Shown here in pieces: positions 25,506 through 34,441 of a stretch of DNA of 64,000 bases. The DNA is from Actinomycetospora soli (GTDB lineage Bacteria > Actinomycetota > Actinomycetes > Mycobacteriales > Pseudonocardiaceae). Below the pieces are notes generated by a model. The model was not told the DNA's origin, did not search any database, and was given only the letters and a program-made list of their open reading frames with translations. Position 1 is the first letter of the stretch, and every line of letters begins with the position of its first letter. The stretch is from contig NZ_JAJNDA010000005.1 in the NCBI RefSeq assembly GCF_021026295.1, positions 62,001 through 126,000 on the forward strand, in the 5' to 3' direction. Both the position numbers and the translations under genes were made by a program.

Positions 25506-26713
25506 CCTGCCACCCCGGTCGGCGCCCGCAGCGTGACCCGCCACCCGCCGTCGTCGTCGGGACCGGCCTCGAGCGACCCCCCGACGAGCGCCGCGCGTTC
25601 CCGCAGCCCGACCAGCCCGTTTCCGCCGCCGTCGGAGCTCGATCCCGACGCCGGGTGCGGGCGCGGGTTGGTCACGGCGAGGACGAGGTCGTCGCCGACC
25701 TCCAGGGTGACGGTCGCCGGGGTGCCGGGGGCGTGGCGAGCGGTGTTGGTGAGGGCCTCGCGGGTGGTGGCGTAGACCGCCTCGCGCAGCCGCGCCGGCA
25801 CGGCGTCGAGGTCGCCGGTGAGCCCGAGGGCGGCGTCGTGGCCGTCGACGAGGGCCTGCAGGTCGGCGGTCGTCGGGGCAGGGGTCTCCCGCAGGGCGGC
25901 CACCGCCTGCTTGGCCTCGGCGAGCCCGGAGCGTGCGAGGTCGGCCGCGGTGTCGACCGAGGTGAGCACGGCGTCGCCGGGCCCGAGCCGCTTCGCGAGG
26001 ACCGCGCGGATCGCCTGGAGGTGCAGGGAGAGGCCGGAGAGGCTGTGGGCGAGGACGTCGTGCAGGTCGCGCGCGATGCGGGCGCGCTCCTGCGCGGCGG
26101 CGCCGGCGAGTTCGGCCTCGCGCAGCGCGTCCCGCTCGGCGAGCAGTGCGACGACCCGGGCGTGCTCGCGCTGCAGCCGCGCCCGGTTCAGCGACTGGGA
26201 GGCGAGCACCGGGACGACGAGGCCGAGGAGCGCGCCGAGCATCGAGCCCACGGCGAGCGTGAAGACGACGGACAGCGCGACGCCGAACACCGCCGCGTAG
26301 CCCCACACCAGGCGATGGTCGAGCACGATCCGGCCGACGAGTCCGGCGGCGACGAACAGCCCCGCGTACGCCGCCCCGACCGGGACGAGCGCCGTGGCGA
26401 CGAGCGCGGCGATCCCGCACAGCGAGAGCATCAGGGTCCGCCAGTGGTCGCCCTCGGCGGCCTCGGTGGCGATGCGCGGGTCCCGGGCGGCGGCGACGGC
26501 GCAGGTGGCCCCGGTCAGCACCAGCACGGCCCCCACGAGCGAGCCGGCGGTCAGCGGCCACACCGTGCCGGCGGCCAGGCCGAGCCACAGCAGGGGGCGC
26601 AGCCCCTCCGCGAACCGGGCGCGGGAGGTCCGGCCGGTCGGGCGCGGCACACCCGCCGTCGAGAAGGGCGTCCGGGGAGCGGGCTCCCGGCGCCCGCTGA
26701 TCGTGGCCGTCAC
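25502..26713 (-). CDS. DesK/NarX-type sensor histidine kinase
   Basis: A 403-residue membrane kinase: about five or six hydrophobic helices in the first 175 residues, then a coiled linker, the HisKA_3 box ERARIARDLHDVLAHSLSGL with the phosphoacceptor His, and an HATPase domain with an EALTNTARHA N-box and GGNGLVGLRERA G-box. The stimulus is unknown, probably membrane-related. GTG start at 26713. It pairs with the downstream regulator. Confidence 0.92.
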   Translation of the reverse strand: MTATISGRREPAPRTPFSTAGVPRPTGRTSRARFAEGLRPLLWLGLAAGTVWPLTAGSLVGAVLVLTGATCAVAAARDPRIATEAAEGDHWRTLMLSLCGIAALVATALVPVGAAYAGLFVAAGLVGRIVLDHRLVWGYAAVFGVALSVVFTLAVGSMLGALLGLVVPVLASQSLNRARLQREHARVVALLAERDALREAELAGAAAQERARIARDLHDVLAHSLSGLSLHLQAIRAVLAKRLGPGDAVLTSVDTAADLARSGLAEAKQAVAALRETPAPTTADLQALVDGHDAALGLTGDLDAVPARLREAVYATTREALTNTARHAPGTPATVTLEVGDDLVLAVTNPRPHPASGSSSDGGGNGLVGLRERAALVGGSLEAGPDDDGGWRVTLRAPTGVAG

Positions 26714-26763
26714 GTCCCCGAGTCTGGACCCGCTCCGCCCCGGTGACGACGGTTCTCCACCCC

Positions 26764-26775
26764 GTCTCCACCCGT
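26764..26775. promoter_or_regulatory. Shared motif GTCTCCACCCGT upstream of a two-component operon
   Basis: The sequence gtctccacccgtggg lies about 50 bp before the sensor kinase start at 26713. Very similar sequences occur at 35111-35121 and, as a near-perfect palindrome, at 40797-40818. A regulator binding site is inferred from recurrence only. Confidence 0.4.
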
Positions 26776-26829
26776 GGGTCGAGGTGGCGACGGCGGGGGA
26801 GCCCGGACCGGGGGCGCCTCGCCCGCGGG

Positions 26830-28200
26830 CTACGGGCGCCGCGGCGTCGTCGCGCCCCGGTCCGCGTCCGCCCAGACCGTGCGGCGCAGCTCCCGCACCA
26901 GGTCGTCGAGCTCGTCGATCTGGTCGAGCACCCGGGCCCGCACCGGACCGTCCGCGGCGGCCGCGGCGCCCGCGAGACCGGAGCCCACCCGGAGGAGCCG
27001 TTGGAGCACCTGGGCGTTCAGGTCGGCCACGAGGGCCTCGCGGTCCTCCACCCGACGCAGCGCCTCGCGGTCGGCGCGGCTGCGTGCCAGGGCGAGGGTG
27101 GCGGAGGCCTGGGCGGCGAGGCCCTCGACCATCTCGGCGTCGGTCCCGTCGAAGGGGAGGCGGCCGTGGTCGCGCGTGAGGACGAGCACCGCGCGCGTGC
27201 CGTCGCCGGTGACGCCGTCGGCCAGCCGCGTCGCGAGGGCGCTGCCGACCTGCGGTGCCACCGCGCGGAGCAGGGTGCTCCGGGGGTCGGTGTCGGTGAC
27301 CGTCAGGACGATCGGGCCGTCGGCGTCGAGGGCCGCCCGGGTGACGGTTCCGCCGTCGTCGAGGCTCCGCCGCTCCAGCGCGGCGAGGTCGCCCGCCGCG
27401 CAGGGAACGTCGACGCGGTCCGGCCCGGCCGTGGTCACGCTGGTGACGGCGGCGCCCTGCGCGTCGGCGAGGCCGAGGGCCTCCTCGAGCAGGTGCCGCA
27501 GGCCGTCGGCGGGGTCGAGCGACCCGCTCAGCAGCTCGCGGCCGAGCTCGGCCGACGCGGTCTGCCAGCGCGCGCGGCGGCGGGCCCCGTCCAGCAGCAG
27601 CGCGTTCTCGACGGCGACGCCCGCCGCCCCCGCGAGGGCGGTCACGAGCTCCTCGTCGTCCCGCCCGAACTCGTCGGTGCCCTCCTTGTCGGTCAGGTAG
27701 AGGAGGCCGTAGACGGTGCCGCCGACGCGCAGCGGTGCGCCGAGGAACGAGCGCAGCAGGCCGTGGTCCGGCGTCAGACCGATCGACGTGGGGTCCTCGG
27801 TGAGGTCCCGCAGGCGGAGGGGACGCGGGTCGGCGAGCAGGGTGGCCAGGATGCCGTCGCCCTGCAGGAGGTCCCCGACCGCGGCCCCCTCGGACGTGGG
27901 CTCGCCGCTGTGCACGAACGTCACCACCCGGCCGTCGCGGACGACGCCGAGCGCGGCGGAGCGCGCGCCCACCAGCGCGCGGGCACTGTCCACGAGCCGC
28001 TGCACCAGTGCGTCGAGCTCGAGTCGCTCGGCCACGTACTGCGTCGCGGCGAGCAGACTGCGGAGCCGTCCCTGGACCGACTTGAGTTCCCCGGCCCGGG
28101 CGATCACCTGGTCGAGGAGCTCGTCGAGCTCCAGGCGGACCGCGCCCGGGAACGCCAGGCCGGAGGACAGCCGGGGACCGTCGACGTACTCGCTGGACAT
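26830..28200 (-). CDS. GAF-GAF sensor protein, kinase-dead DevS-like paralogue
   Basis: A 456-residue cytoplasmic protein with two GAF domains (about 50-215 and 235-385), closely parallel to the intact DevS-like kinase encoded divergently. In the first GAF, DPTSIGLTPDHGLLRSFLGA keeps a His where DevS has its proximal heme ligand. The following helical segment matches a HisKA_3 box, but the His is Asn395 (ADLNAQVLQRLL), and the protein ends about 60 residues later with no ATPase domain. ATG 28200 follows gggggagg. It may sense a signal and act by dimerising with the kinase. Confidence 0.85.
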   Translation of the reverse strand: MSSEYVDGPRLSSGLAFPGAVRLELDELLDQVIARAGELKSVQGRLRSLLAATQYVAERLELDALVQRLVDSARALVGARSAALGVVRDGRVVTFVHSGEPTSEGAAVGDLLQGDGILATLLADPRPLRLRDLTEDPTSIGLTPDHGLLRSFLGAPLRVGGTVYGLLYLTDKEGTDEFGRDDEELVTALAGAAGVAVENALLLDGARRRARWQTASAELGRELLSGSLDPADGLRHLLEEALGLADAQGAAVTSVTTAGPDRVDVPCAAGDLAALERRSLDDGGTVTRAALDADGPIVLTVTDTDPRSTLLRAVAPQVGSALATRLADGVTGDGTRAVLVLTRDHGRLPFDGTDAEMVEGLAAQASATLALARSRADREALRRVEDREALVADLNAQVLQRLLRVGSGLAGAAAAADGPVRARVLDQIDELDDLVRELRRTVWADADRGATTPRRP

Positions 28201-28295
28201 GGACCCGAACCTCCCCCGGACCGCCCCCGCGGCAATCCTGGTGTCCACGCCGGGCGTGTCAACCGCTCCGTCCCCCGGGACGGATCCGGTCCCGG

Positions 28296-28312
28296 GGGAC
28301 CAACGACCCTGG
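28296..28312 (+). promoter_or_regulatory. DosR-like box 1
   Basis: GGGACCAACGACCCTGG fits GGGAC-N4-GNCCC, the spacing of the mycobacterial DosR/DevR consensus. It lies in the divergent region between the kinase-dead GAF gene and the DevS-like kinase gene. Confidence 0.6.
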
Positions 28313-28406
28313 TCGGCGGGCGCCCGGGATCCGAGGATGGGCGTCCCGGGTGCGGCCGCTCCCGGGACCGCACCGCCCGGGGAGGACCGTCATCGCCGAG
28401 CGGACC

Positions 28407-30089
28407 GTGGACCGCCCGCCGTATCCGCACGGCGTCGCGCGGGGGGCCGACGACCTGTTCTCCTCGGTGGTCGCCGTGGCCGACGGGCTCGATCTCGAGG
28501 AGACCCTCGTCCGCGTCGTGCGGGAGGCGGTGGAGCTGGTCGACGCCCGCTACGGGGCACTGGGCCTGCTCGACGAGGCCGGGACCGGGCTGGCGCGCTT
28601 CGTGACCGTCGGGATCGACGAGGCGACCCGCGCCCGGCTCGGGCCACCGCCGCGAGGGGACGGCATCCTCGGCGAACTGATCCGGCACCCCCGCCCGCTG
28701 CGGCTCGACGACCTGCGTGACCACCCCGCGTCGGTCGGTGTCCCCGCCGGACACCCGTCGATGGGCTCGTTCCTCGGGGTGCCCGTGCGGGTGCGGGAGC
28801 GGGTGGTCGGCAACCTCTACCTGACCGACAAGCGGGGCGGTCCCTTCACCGTCGACGACGAGGAGGTCACCGGCGCGCTGGCCGCGGTGGCCGGGGTCGC
28901 GGTGGAGAACGCCCGGCTGCACGACCGGACCCGGCGGCTCGCCGCGGAGGCGTTGCGTCGCCAGCAGTGGGTCGAGGCCGCGGGCGAGATCACCACGCGG
29001 CTGCTCGCGGGGGCGGAGCCGGGCGAGGCGTTGGCGCTCGTGGCGCAGCGGGCCGCCGAGCTCACCGGTGCCGCCGGCGCGCTGATCACGACGCCGCCGC
29101 AGACGACCGGCACCGGCGACACCCCACCGCCGGTCCGGGTGACGGTCTGTGTGGGGCTCGAGGAACGGCACCCGCCCGGGAGCCGGGTCGCGGTGGAGTG
29201 CACCGTGCTCGACGCGGTCGCGCGGTCCCGGGGGCCGCACGTCGTCGCGGACCTCCGGCTCGCCCCCGACGGGGACGGGCTCGGTCCCGGCCTCGCGGTC
29301 CCGTTGCGCAGCGGGGAGGAGCTGACCGGGGTCCTCGTGGTCGCCGGGGTGGACGCCTGGTCCGGGACCGCCGACGACGACGGACCCGCCGTGGTCGCGT
29401 CCTTCGCCGACCAGGCCGCCCTCGTGCTGCGCCTCGCCGAGTCGCAGCGGGCCCGGCGTCAGCTCGACGTCGTCACCGACCGCGAGCGGATCGCCGCCGA
29501 CCTGCACGACCACGTGCTGCAGCGGCTGTTCGCGCTCGGTCTGGGGCTGCAGGCCGCGCACGCCCGGCTGCCCGAGTCCGACGGGGCACGGCGGGTGGAC
29601 GAGGCGGTGGACCAGATCGACGGCATCATCCGCGACATCCGGACGTCGATCTTCGACCTGCACACGGCCGGGGAGGGCGACCTCGGGGCGCGGGTCCGGG
29701 CCGTGGTCGCCGAGATGACCGCGCAGGCGGCGGTCGATCCGGTGGTGCGGGTGTCCGGCCGGGTCGGCGGGGTGCCCGAGGAGCTCGCAGTGGCCGTCGA
29801 GGCCGTGGTCCGCGAGGCGGTGAGCAACACGGTCCGCCACGCCGCCGCGTCCACGGTGACGGTGACCGTCGCCGCGGACGACCAGCTCACCGTGGACGTG
29901 AGCGACGACGGGGTCGGCATCCCGGACGCCGTGGCGCGCAGCGGCCTCGCCAACCTCGCCGCCCGGGCGCAGGCGGCGGGGGGCGACGCCCAGGTGGGCC
30001 GCCGCGCGGTCGGCCCCGGCACCCGCCTGACCTGGTGGGTGCCGCTCGACGTCGTTCCCGACGCCTGGGACGAGAGGACGATCCGATGA
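28407..30089 (+). CDS. DevS/DosS-like sensor histidine kinase
   Basis: About 560 residues: GAF-A with [20 protein letters not shown], matching the heme-pocket region of mycobacterial DevS including the His; GAF-B; HisKA_3 box [20 protein letters not shown] with intact His; and HATPase with [11 protein letters not shown] and DDGVGIP. Heme-based oxygen/NO/CO or redox sensing is inferred by homology. The best SD (ggggagg, 28379-28385) precedes an in-frame ATC at 28392, while the first usual start near it is GTG 28407; a GTG at 28350 has no SD. The stop overlaps the devR-like start (ATGA). Confidence 0.9.
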   Translation: MDRPPYPHGVARGADDLFSSVVAVADGLDLEETLVRVVREAVELVDARYGALGLLDEAGTGLARFVTVGIDEATRARLGPPPRGDGILGELIRHPRPLRLDDLRDHPASVGVPAGHPSMGSFLGVPVRVRERVVGNLYLTDKRGGPFTVDDEEVTGALAAVAGVAVENARLHDRTRRLAAEALRRQQWVEAAGEITTRLLAGAEPGEALALVAQRAAELTGAAGALITTPPQTTGTGDTPPPVRVTVCVGLEERHPPGSRVAVECTVLDAVARSRGPHVVADLRLAPDGDGLGPGLAVPLRSGEELTGVLVVAGVDAWSGTADDDGPAVVASFADQAALVLRLAESQRARRQLDVVTDRERIAADLHDHVLQRLFALGLGLQAAHARLPESDGARRVDEAVDQIDGIIRDIRTSIFDLHTAGEGDLGARVRAVVAEMTAQAAVDPVVRVSGRVGGVPEELAVAVEAVVREAVSNTVRHAAASTVTVTVAADDQLTVDVSDDGVGIPDAVARSGLANLAARAQAAGGDAQVGRRAVGPGTRLTWWVPLDVVPDAWDERTIR

Positions 30090-30733
30090 CGACCGTGTTC
30101 CTGGTCGACGACCACGAGGTGGTGCGGCGCGGGGTGGCCGACCTGCTCGGTGCCCACGAGGACCTCACGGTGATCGGCGGCGCGGGCACCGTCGCCGAGG
30201 CGCTCGCCCGGATTCCGGCGCTCGCCCCCGAGGTCGCGGTGCTCGACGTCCGCCTGCCCGACGGCAGCGGGGTGGAGCTCTGCCGGGAGCTGCGCTCGCG
30301 CATGCCCGGGCTGCGGTGCCTGATGCTCACGTCGTACACCGACGAGCAGGCCATGTTCGACGCCGTGCTCGCCGGCGCGAGCGGCTTCGTCATCAAGGAC
30401 GTCCGCGGCAACGACATCGTCAACGCCGTCCGCGAGGTCGGCGCGGGGCGGTCCCTGCTCGACGGCCGCGCGGCGACGGCGCTGATGGGCCGGCTGCGCG
30501 ACCGGTCGGAGGCCGTCGATCCGCTGGCCGAGCTCACCGCCCGGGAACGGGACGTGCTCGGGTACATCGGGGAGGGCCTCACCAACCGCGAGATCGGGCA
30601 GCGCATGTTCCTCGCCGAGAAGACGGTGAAGAACTACGTCTCGGCGCTGCTGGCCAAGCTCGGCATGCAGCGACGGGTCCAGGCGGCCCTCCTCGCGAAC
30701 CGCGTCCGGGGCTCGTCCCCGCCGCAGGGCTGA
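30086..30733 (+). CDS. DevR/DosR-like response regulator
   Basis: A 215-residue NarL-family regulator very close to mycobacterial Dos[37 protein letters not shown] with the phosphoacceptor Asp, [19 protein letters not shown], and the LuxR domain [20 protein letters not shown]. In mycobacteria this regulator drives the hypoxia/NO dormancy regulon. It overlaps its kinase gene by 4 bp. Four matching boxes in the surrounding 5 kb support local autoregulation. Confidence 0.93.
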   Translation: MTTVFLVDDHEVVRRGVADLLGAHEDLTVIGGAGTVAEALARIPALAPEVAVLDVRLPDGSGVELCRELRSRMPGLRCLMLTSYTDEQAMFDAVLAGASGFVIKDVRGNDIVNAVREVGAGRSLLDGRAATALMGRLRDRSEAVDPLAELTARERDVLGYIGEGLTNREIGQRMFLAEKTVKNYVSALLAKLGMQRRVQAALLANRVRGSSPPQG

Positions 30734-30749
30734 CCGGCACGGGTCCGAC

Positions 30750-30766
30750 GGGACCTCCGGCCCTGG
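30750..30766 (+). promoter_or_regulatory. DosR-like box 2
   Basis: GGGACCTCCGGCCCTGG, GGGAC-N4-GGCCC, located between the devR-like stop and the SnoaL-like gene. It is identical over 17 bp to box 3. Confidence 0.65.
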
Positions 30767-30876
30767 CTGCACGCTCTGCACGGCGGGACGGTCGGAGCCC
30801 GAGCCGACGACCGGAGGACGCCACGACACTCGACGCTGCAGGAGCCACCCCGACGACGACGGGTGCCGCGGCCACC

Positions 30877-31290
30877 GTGGCCGCGGTCTACGAGGCGTTC
30901 GGACGCGGCGACGTCCCGGCGATCCTGGCGATGCTCGCGGACGAGGTGGCCTGGGACCGCTGGCCGGATCACCACGGGCAGCGCGCCGGCGTCGCCCACC
31001 TCGCCGAACGCCGCACCCCGGCGGAGGTCGCGGAGTTCTTCGAGGTCATCGCGTCCTGGACCCCACGGCACTTCGAGATCACGGCGCTCGTGGGCGACGG
31101 TCCGCACGTGGCCGCCCTGACCAGCATCGACTTCGACCTGCCCGGCGGCGGGCGGCTCGTCGACGAGGAGATCCACCTCTGGACCGTGGACGAGCGGGGG
31201 CGGATCACGGGCTTCCGGCACTACGGGGACTCCGCCAAGCACATCGCGGCCGCCCGCGGCGAGGACACCTCCCCGCCCGCGGCCGGGTAG
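30877..31290 (+). CDS. SnoaL/NTF2-like protein
   Basis: An alpha+beta-barrel NTF2-like protein of about 137-155 residues: VAAVYEAFGRGDVPAILAML helix pair, ADEVAWDRWPD, FFEVIASWTPRHFEIT and DEEIHLWTVDERGRITGFRH strands. Such proteins bind small ligands or act as isomerases/hydrolases; the role here is unknown. GTG 30877 is the first standard start, but a perfect SD (ggagg, 30813-30817) sits 5 nt before an in-frame ACG at 30823, which would give MTTLDAAGA. It lies right behind DosR-like box 2 and is probably hypoxia-induced. Confidence 0.8.
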   Translation: MAAVYEAFGRGDVPAILAMLADEVAWDRWPDHHGQRAGVAHLAERRTPAEVAEFFEVIASWTPRHFEITALVGDGPHVAALTSIDFDLPGGGRLVDEEIHLWTVDERGRITGFRHYGDSAKHIAAARGEDTSPPAAG

Positions 31291-31311
31291 ACCACGGGGG
31301 CGGTGCAGGTC

Positions 31312-31328
31312 GGGACCTCCGGCCCTGG
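31312..31328 (+). promoter_or_regulatory. DosR-like box 3
   Basis: GGGACCTCCGGCCCTGG, identical to box 2, ending 34 bp before the start of the stress-protein gene at 31363. Confidence 0.65.
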
Positions 31329-31362
31329 TGGGCCGGTCGCTTCCCGAGGAGCGTCGTCCCCC

Positions 31363-32163
31363 GTGCTGCAGGTCGTCGCCCTCCGGGGCCCCTCGGACCC
31401 CCACGCTCCCGACCGGGTCGGCCACGTCCGGTCGACGGGGATCCGGGCGTACGCGCCGGCCCACCTCCCCCGGGAGGCGGTGCTGCGCTGGGCCGCCCGG
31501 CACGCCCACCAGACCGGGGCCGATCTGCAGGTCCTCGTCGACGAGGCCGACCGGCCCGACCGGCCCGTGTCCGGCCCCGTGGGACGGCTCGTCGAGGTCG
31601 GCTCGACCCTCGGGACGCGCCTGCTGGAGCTCGTCGGCCGCCCGTCGCCGCGGAGCCTGGCGCCGCGCCTGGCCGGGGCCGCCGCCGGGACGCGCCTGCT
31701 GGTCCTGCCCGCGGCGCTGCCCGACCTGGAGCAGGTGGTCGCCGCCGCCCCGGAGCCGGTCGTCGTCGTCCCCGACCGTCCGCTCTCCCGCGGACCCGCA
31801 CCCGTCGTCCTGGGCCTCGGCCCGGACACCGGGCACGCCGCGACGACGCTGGCGTTCGACGCGGCGGCCGGCGCCGACGTCCCGCTGCGCGTGGTGCGGG
31901 CCGGCGACGACGGCGCGCGGCAGGACTGCCGGGACGGGCTCGCGGCCTGGCGGCTGGTGCGGCCCGAGGTGGCGGTCGACGTCGACGTCGTGGACGCCGA
32001 TGCGGCGACCGCCCTGCGGGACCGGGCGCGGACGGCGGCGTTGCTCGTCGTCGGGCAGACGTCGAGGAGTCCGTGGCGGGAGTGGATGCTGCCCTCACCC
32101 GCCCTCGCCCTGCTGCGGGACCCGCCGTGCCCCGTCGCGGTGGTCCCCGACCGCGCCCGGTGA
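31363..32163 (+). CDS. Universal stress protein-like, two-domain
   Basis: A 266-residue protein with two repeats of an alpha/beta HUP-like fold; the strands LQVVALRGP, LLVLPAALP, PVVLGLGPD and AALLVVGQTSRSPWREW resemble UspA half-motifs, but the G-2x-G-9x-GS ATP loop is not preserved. GTG 31363 follows a gaggag SD. Expression is likely under DosR-like box 3. The stop overlaps the next gene (GTGA). Stress-related sensing is inferred from context. Confidence 0.75.
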   Translation: MLQVVALRGPSDPHAPDRVGHVRSTGIRAYAPAHLPREAVLRWAARHAHQTGADLQVLVDEADRPDRPVSGPVGRLVEVGSTLGTRLLELVGRPSPRSLAPRLAGAAAGTRLLVLPAALPDLEQVVAAAPEPVVVVPDRPLSRGPAPVVLGLGPDTGHAATTLAFDAAAGADVPLRVVRAGDDGARQDCRDGLAAWRLVRPEVAVDVDVVDADAATALRDRARTAALLVVGQTSRSPWREWMLPSPALALLRDPPCPVAVVPDRAR

Positions 32164-33365
32164 GCCTGCGGAGCACCGTGCGGGTGCTGGTCCTCGTCCC
32201 CGTCGTGCTGCTCGTGGTGGTCGCGGTGGCCGGGGGGGCTGGCCCGCCTCGGCCTGCGCGACGCGATCGAGGAGATCACGTCCCGCGTCGAGCCCGCCCG
32301 GGCGGCGGCGGAGGAGCTCGGCACCGCGCTCGTCGACCAGGAGACGGGCGCGCGCGGCTTCGTCCTCACCGGCGACCCGCGCTTCCTCGCGCCCTACGAC
32401 GAGGGCACGTGCGCGCCGGTGCGGCCGCGACCGTGCTGGGCGGGCTGCTCGTCGCCGACCCCGCGATCCACGACGACCTCGACCGGGTCGCCGTGGCGGC
32501 CGCGCGCTGGCGGACCGAGGTGGCGGCACCGCAGATCGCGGCGCGGCGGGCGGGGCCGCTCGACCCCGGCGTCGCGGCGGCGGGAGCCGTGACGGGCAAG
32601 GAGCTCTTCGACGACCTCCGCGCCCGGATGGCGGAGCTCCACGACCGTCTCGCCGCCCGTGAGACCGCGGCACTCGCGGCCCTGTCGTCGGCCCAGGGGC
32701 GCGCCGACGTCCTCGCCGTGGCGATCGTCCTCGCTGCGCTGGGCGTGGCCGTGATCGCTCCGGCGGTGGTGCGGGCGCGGTTGACCCGCCCGCTGGACCG
32801 GTTGGCCGGCCGGACGCGCGCCGTGGCCGACGGCGCGGAGCACCTGCCCATCACCGTCGCCGGGCCGCGGGAGATCGCGGCCGTCGCCGACGACGTCGAC
32901 ACCCTGCGGACCGCGATGCTCGGGCGCCGCGAGCGGGTGGTGTCGGCCGAGCTGGAGCTCGCGATGCGCGACGCCCGCGACCGGCTGGCCGCCGAGGTCC
33001 ACGACCACACCGTGCAGCGGCTCTTCGCGCTCGGTCTCGCCCTCGACGCCGTCGCGGCGACCGATGCCCGGGTCCGGGAGCGCCTCGACCCGCTGGTGGA
33101 CGAGCTCGACGAGACCGTGCGGGAGCTGCGGGCCCTGGTCGTCGGGCTGGTCCCGACCTCGGTGCCCGAGGACGGAGCGGCCGTCGCCGGCGTCGAGGAC
33201 GGGCCCTCGGGGGTGGGTCGGGGGCCCGTCGCCCGTCAGGACACCGCTCCGCCCGCGATCCCGCCAGGGCCGCGGGTCCCGAGGTTCCCGGGCCCGGCGG
33301 CCCTCGGCCACGGGCGTCCCGGACCTGCCGGCGTGGCCGGGTCGCGGGGGAGGGTCGACCCATGA
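32160..33365 (+). pseudogene. CHASE3-type sensor kinase, frameshifted and lacking the ATPase domain
   Basis: From GTG 32160 a signal-anchor span is read in frame. After a run of seven G (32232-32238) the recognisable CHASE3 sequence (ALVDQETGARGFVLTGDP) is found only in the +1 frame, from about 32239 to 32405; after that the original frame resumes with a HAMP-like region and a HisKA_3 box ([20 protein letters not shown]). The uninterrupted 401-codon frame therefore carries about 55 scrambled residues. The protein ends after the dimerisation helices in a Pro/Gly-rich tail with no HATPase domain. Two compensating indels, or one homopolymer sequencing error plus another, would explain it. Confidence 0.75.
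33264..33280 (-). promoter_or_regulatory. DosR-like box 4
   Basis: On the minus strand GGGACCCGCGGCCCTGG, again GGGAC-N4-GGCCC followed by TGG. It lies 82 bp before the universal stress protein start, inside the degenerate tail of the preceding reading frame. Confidence 0.55.
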
Positions 33366-33898
33366 CGAGCACCGCTCCCGAGGCCGGCACCACGCTGGTC
33401 CACGTCGTCCGCGTCCCCTCGCCCCACGCCGTCGTCGTGGGCCTCGACGGCTCGGCGGGGAGCCGGGCCGCGCTGGAGTACGCGCTCGACGAGGCGGCGC
33501 TGCGCGGCCTCCCGGTCGCGGGCGCGGTCGCCTGGACGCCGCCCGAGGCCTGGATGACGCCCTACCCGATGATCACCTCGGCCCGGGACCTGCAGGCGGC
33601 CGCGATCGACCTCGCGAGGAACCAGATCGGCGAGGTGCTCGCGGGCCGCTCCCGGCGCGGTGCCTCGGCGCCGCCGGTGGAGCTGGTGGCGGCCTCGGGC
33701 CCGGCCGCCGTCGTCCTCGAACGACTCTCCGCCGGGGCCGCACTGCTCGTCGTCGGCCACCGCGGACGCGGCGCGATCGCGAGCCGGCTCATCGGGTCGA
33801 TCGGACTGAGCGCGGTGGTCCACGCCCGGTGCACGGTGGTCGTCGTGCGTCCCCCTGACGCGCCGGAGGCGTCCGACGAGGAGGGCGGCGCGTCCTGA
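33362..33898 (+). CDS. Universal stress protein A family protein
   Basis: A 178-residue single UspA domain after a short N-terminal extension: HAVVVGLDGSAGSRAALEYA as the first strand and helix, and the ATP-binding signature GHRGRGAIASRLIGSIGLS near the C-terminus. ATP-binding Usps accumulate in dormancy and hypoxia in actinobacteria. The ATG at 33362 overlaps the end of the upstream frame. It is preceded by DosR-like box 4. Confidence 0.92.
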   Translation: MTSTAPEAGTTLVHVVRVPSPHAVVVGLDGSAGSRAALEYALDEAALRGLPVAGAVAWTPPEAWMTPYPMITSARDLQAAAIDLARNQIGEVLAGRSRRGASAPPVELVAASGPAAVVLERLSAGAALLVVGHRGRGAIASRLIGSIGLSAVVHARCTVVVVRPPDAPEASDEEGGAS

Positions 33899-33934
33899 CC
33901 GACCCGGTGCGTGCGGACCCCGGCGGTGGTGTGC

Positions 33935-34369
33935 TCAGGCCCAGGGGTCGGTGATCTCGCGCAGGTCGCCGAGGATCTGCCGCAGCTGTGCCATCCGCCG
34001 GGCGCCGAGGTGCGCCGTCCACTCGGCCTCGATCCGGGCGACGACGACGGCGGCGGCCTCGACGGCGAGGGCGCCCCGCTCGCCGACGCGGACGAGCCGG
34101 GCACGCCCGTCGTCGGGATCGGGCACGCGGTGCACGTAGCCGAGCGCCTCCAGCTGGTCGACGAGGAACCCGGCGCTCTGCTTGGTGATCCCGGCCTGTC
34201 TCGCCAGGTCACCGAGCCGGTTGCCCCCGGGGGCGATGCGCTGGAACACGCGCGCCTGGGACGGGGTGATGTCGTCGAACCCGGCGGCGGCGAGCTCCTC
34301 GAACACGCGGGACTCCATCGACCGGTACGGGATGAGGAGCAGGAGGCCGGTGTTGATCTCGGAGGGCAC
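33935..34369 (-). CDS. MarR-family transcriptional regulator
   Basis: A 144-residue winged-helix repressor: RVFEELAAAGFDDITPSQAR, RLGDLARQAGITKQSAGFLV (recognition helix) and the wing DPDDGRARLVRVGERG. It starts at GTG 34369 next to two palindromes in the divergent region, so it likely represses itself and the neighbouring gene. The ligand is unknown. Confidence 0.92.
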   Translation of the reverse strand: MPSEINTGLLLLIPYRSMESRVFEELAAAGFDDITPSQARVFQRIAPGGNRLGDLARQAGITKQSAGFLVDQLEALGYVHRVPDPDDGRARLVRVGERGALAVEAAAVVVARIEAEWTAHLGARRMAQLRQILGDLREITDPWA

Positions 34370-34384
34370 GTTGACGACGCTAGC

Positions 34385-34430
34385 CTTTCGTCAGAGAATC
34401 TGACGAAATTTTGGTCAGTCTCTCTGACGG
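34385..34430. promoter_or_regulatory. Two MarR operator palindromes
   Basis: tttcgtcaga-gaa-tctgacgaaa (34385-34407) has perfect 10-bp arms. A second, weaker copy with gtcag-tctct-ctgac is at 34413-34427. Both lie between the divergent MarR gene and the DinB-like gene starting at 34442. Confidence 0.8.
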
Positions 34431-34441
34431 AATTGGTCGGC

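Noticed and set aside
28364-28380. gggaccgcaccgcccgg as a further DosR-like box
   Set aside because: Lacks GNCCC at the N4 spacing shared by the other four sites.
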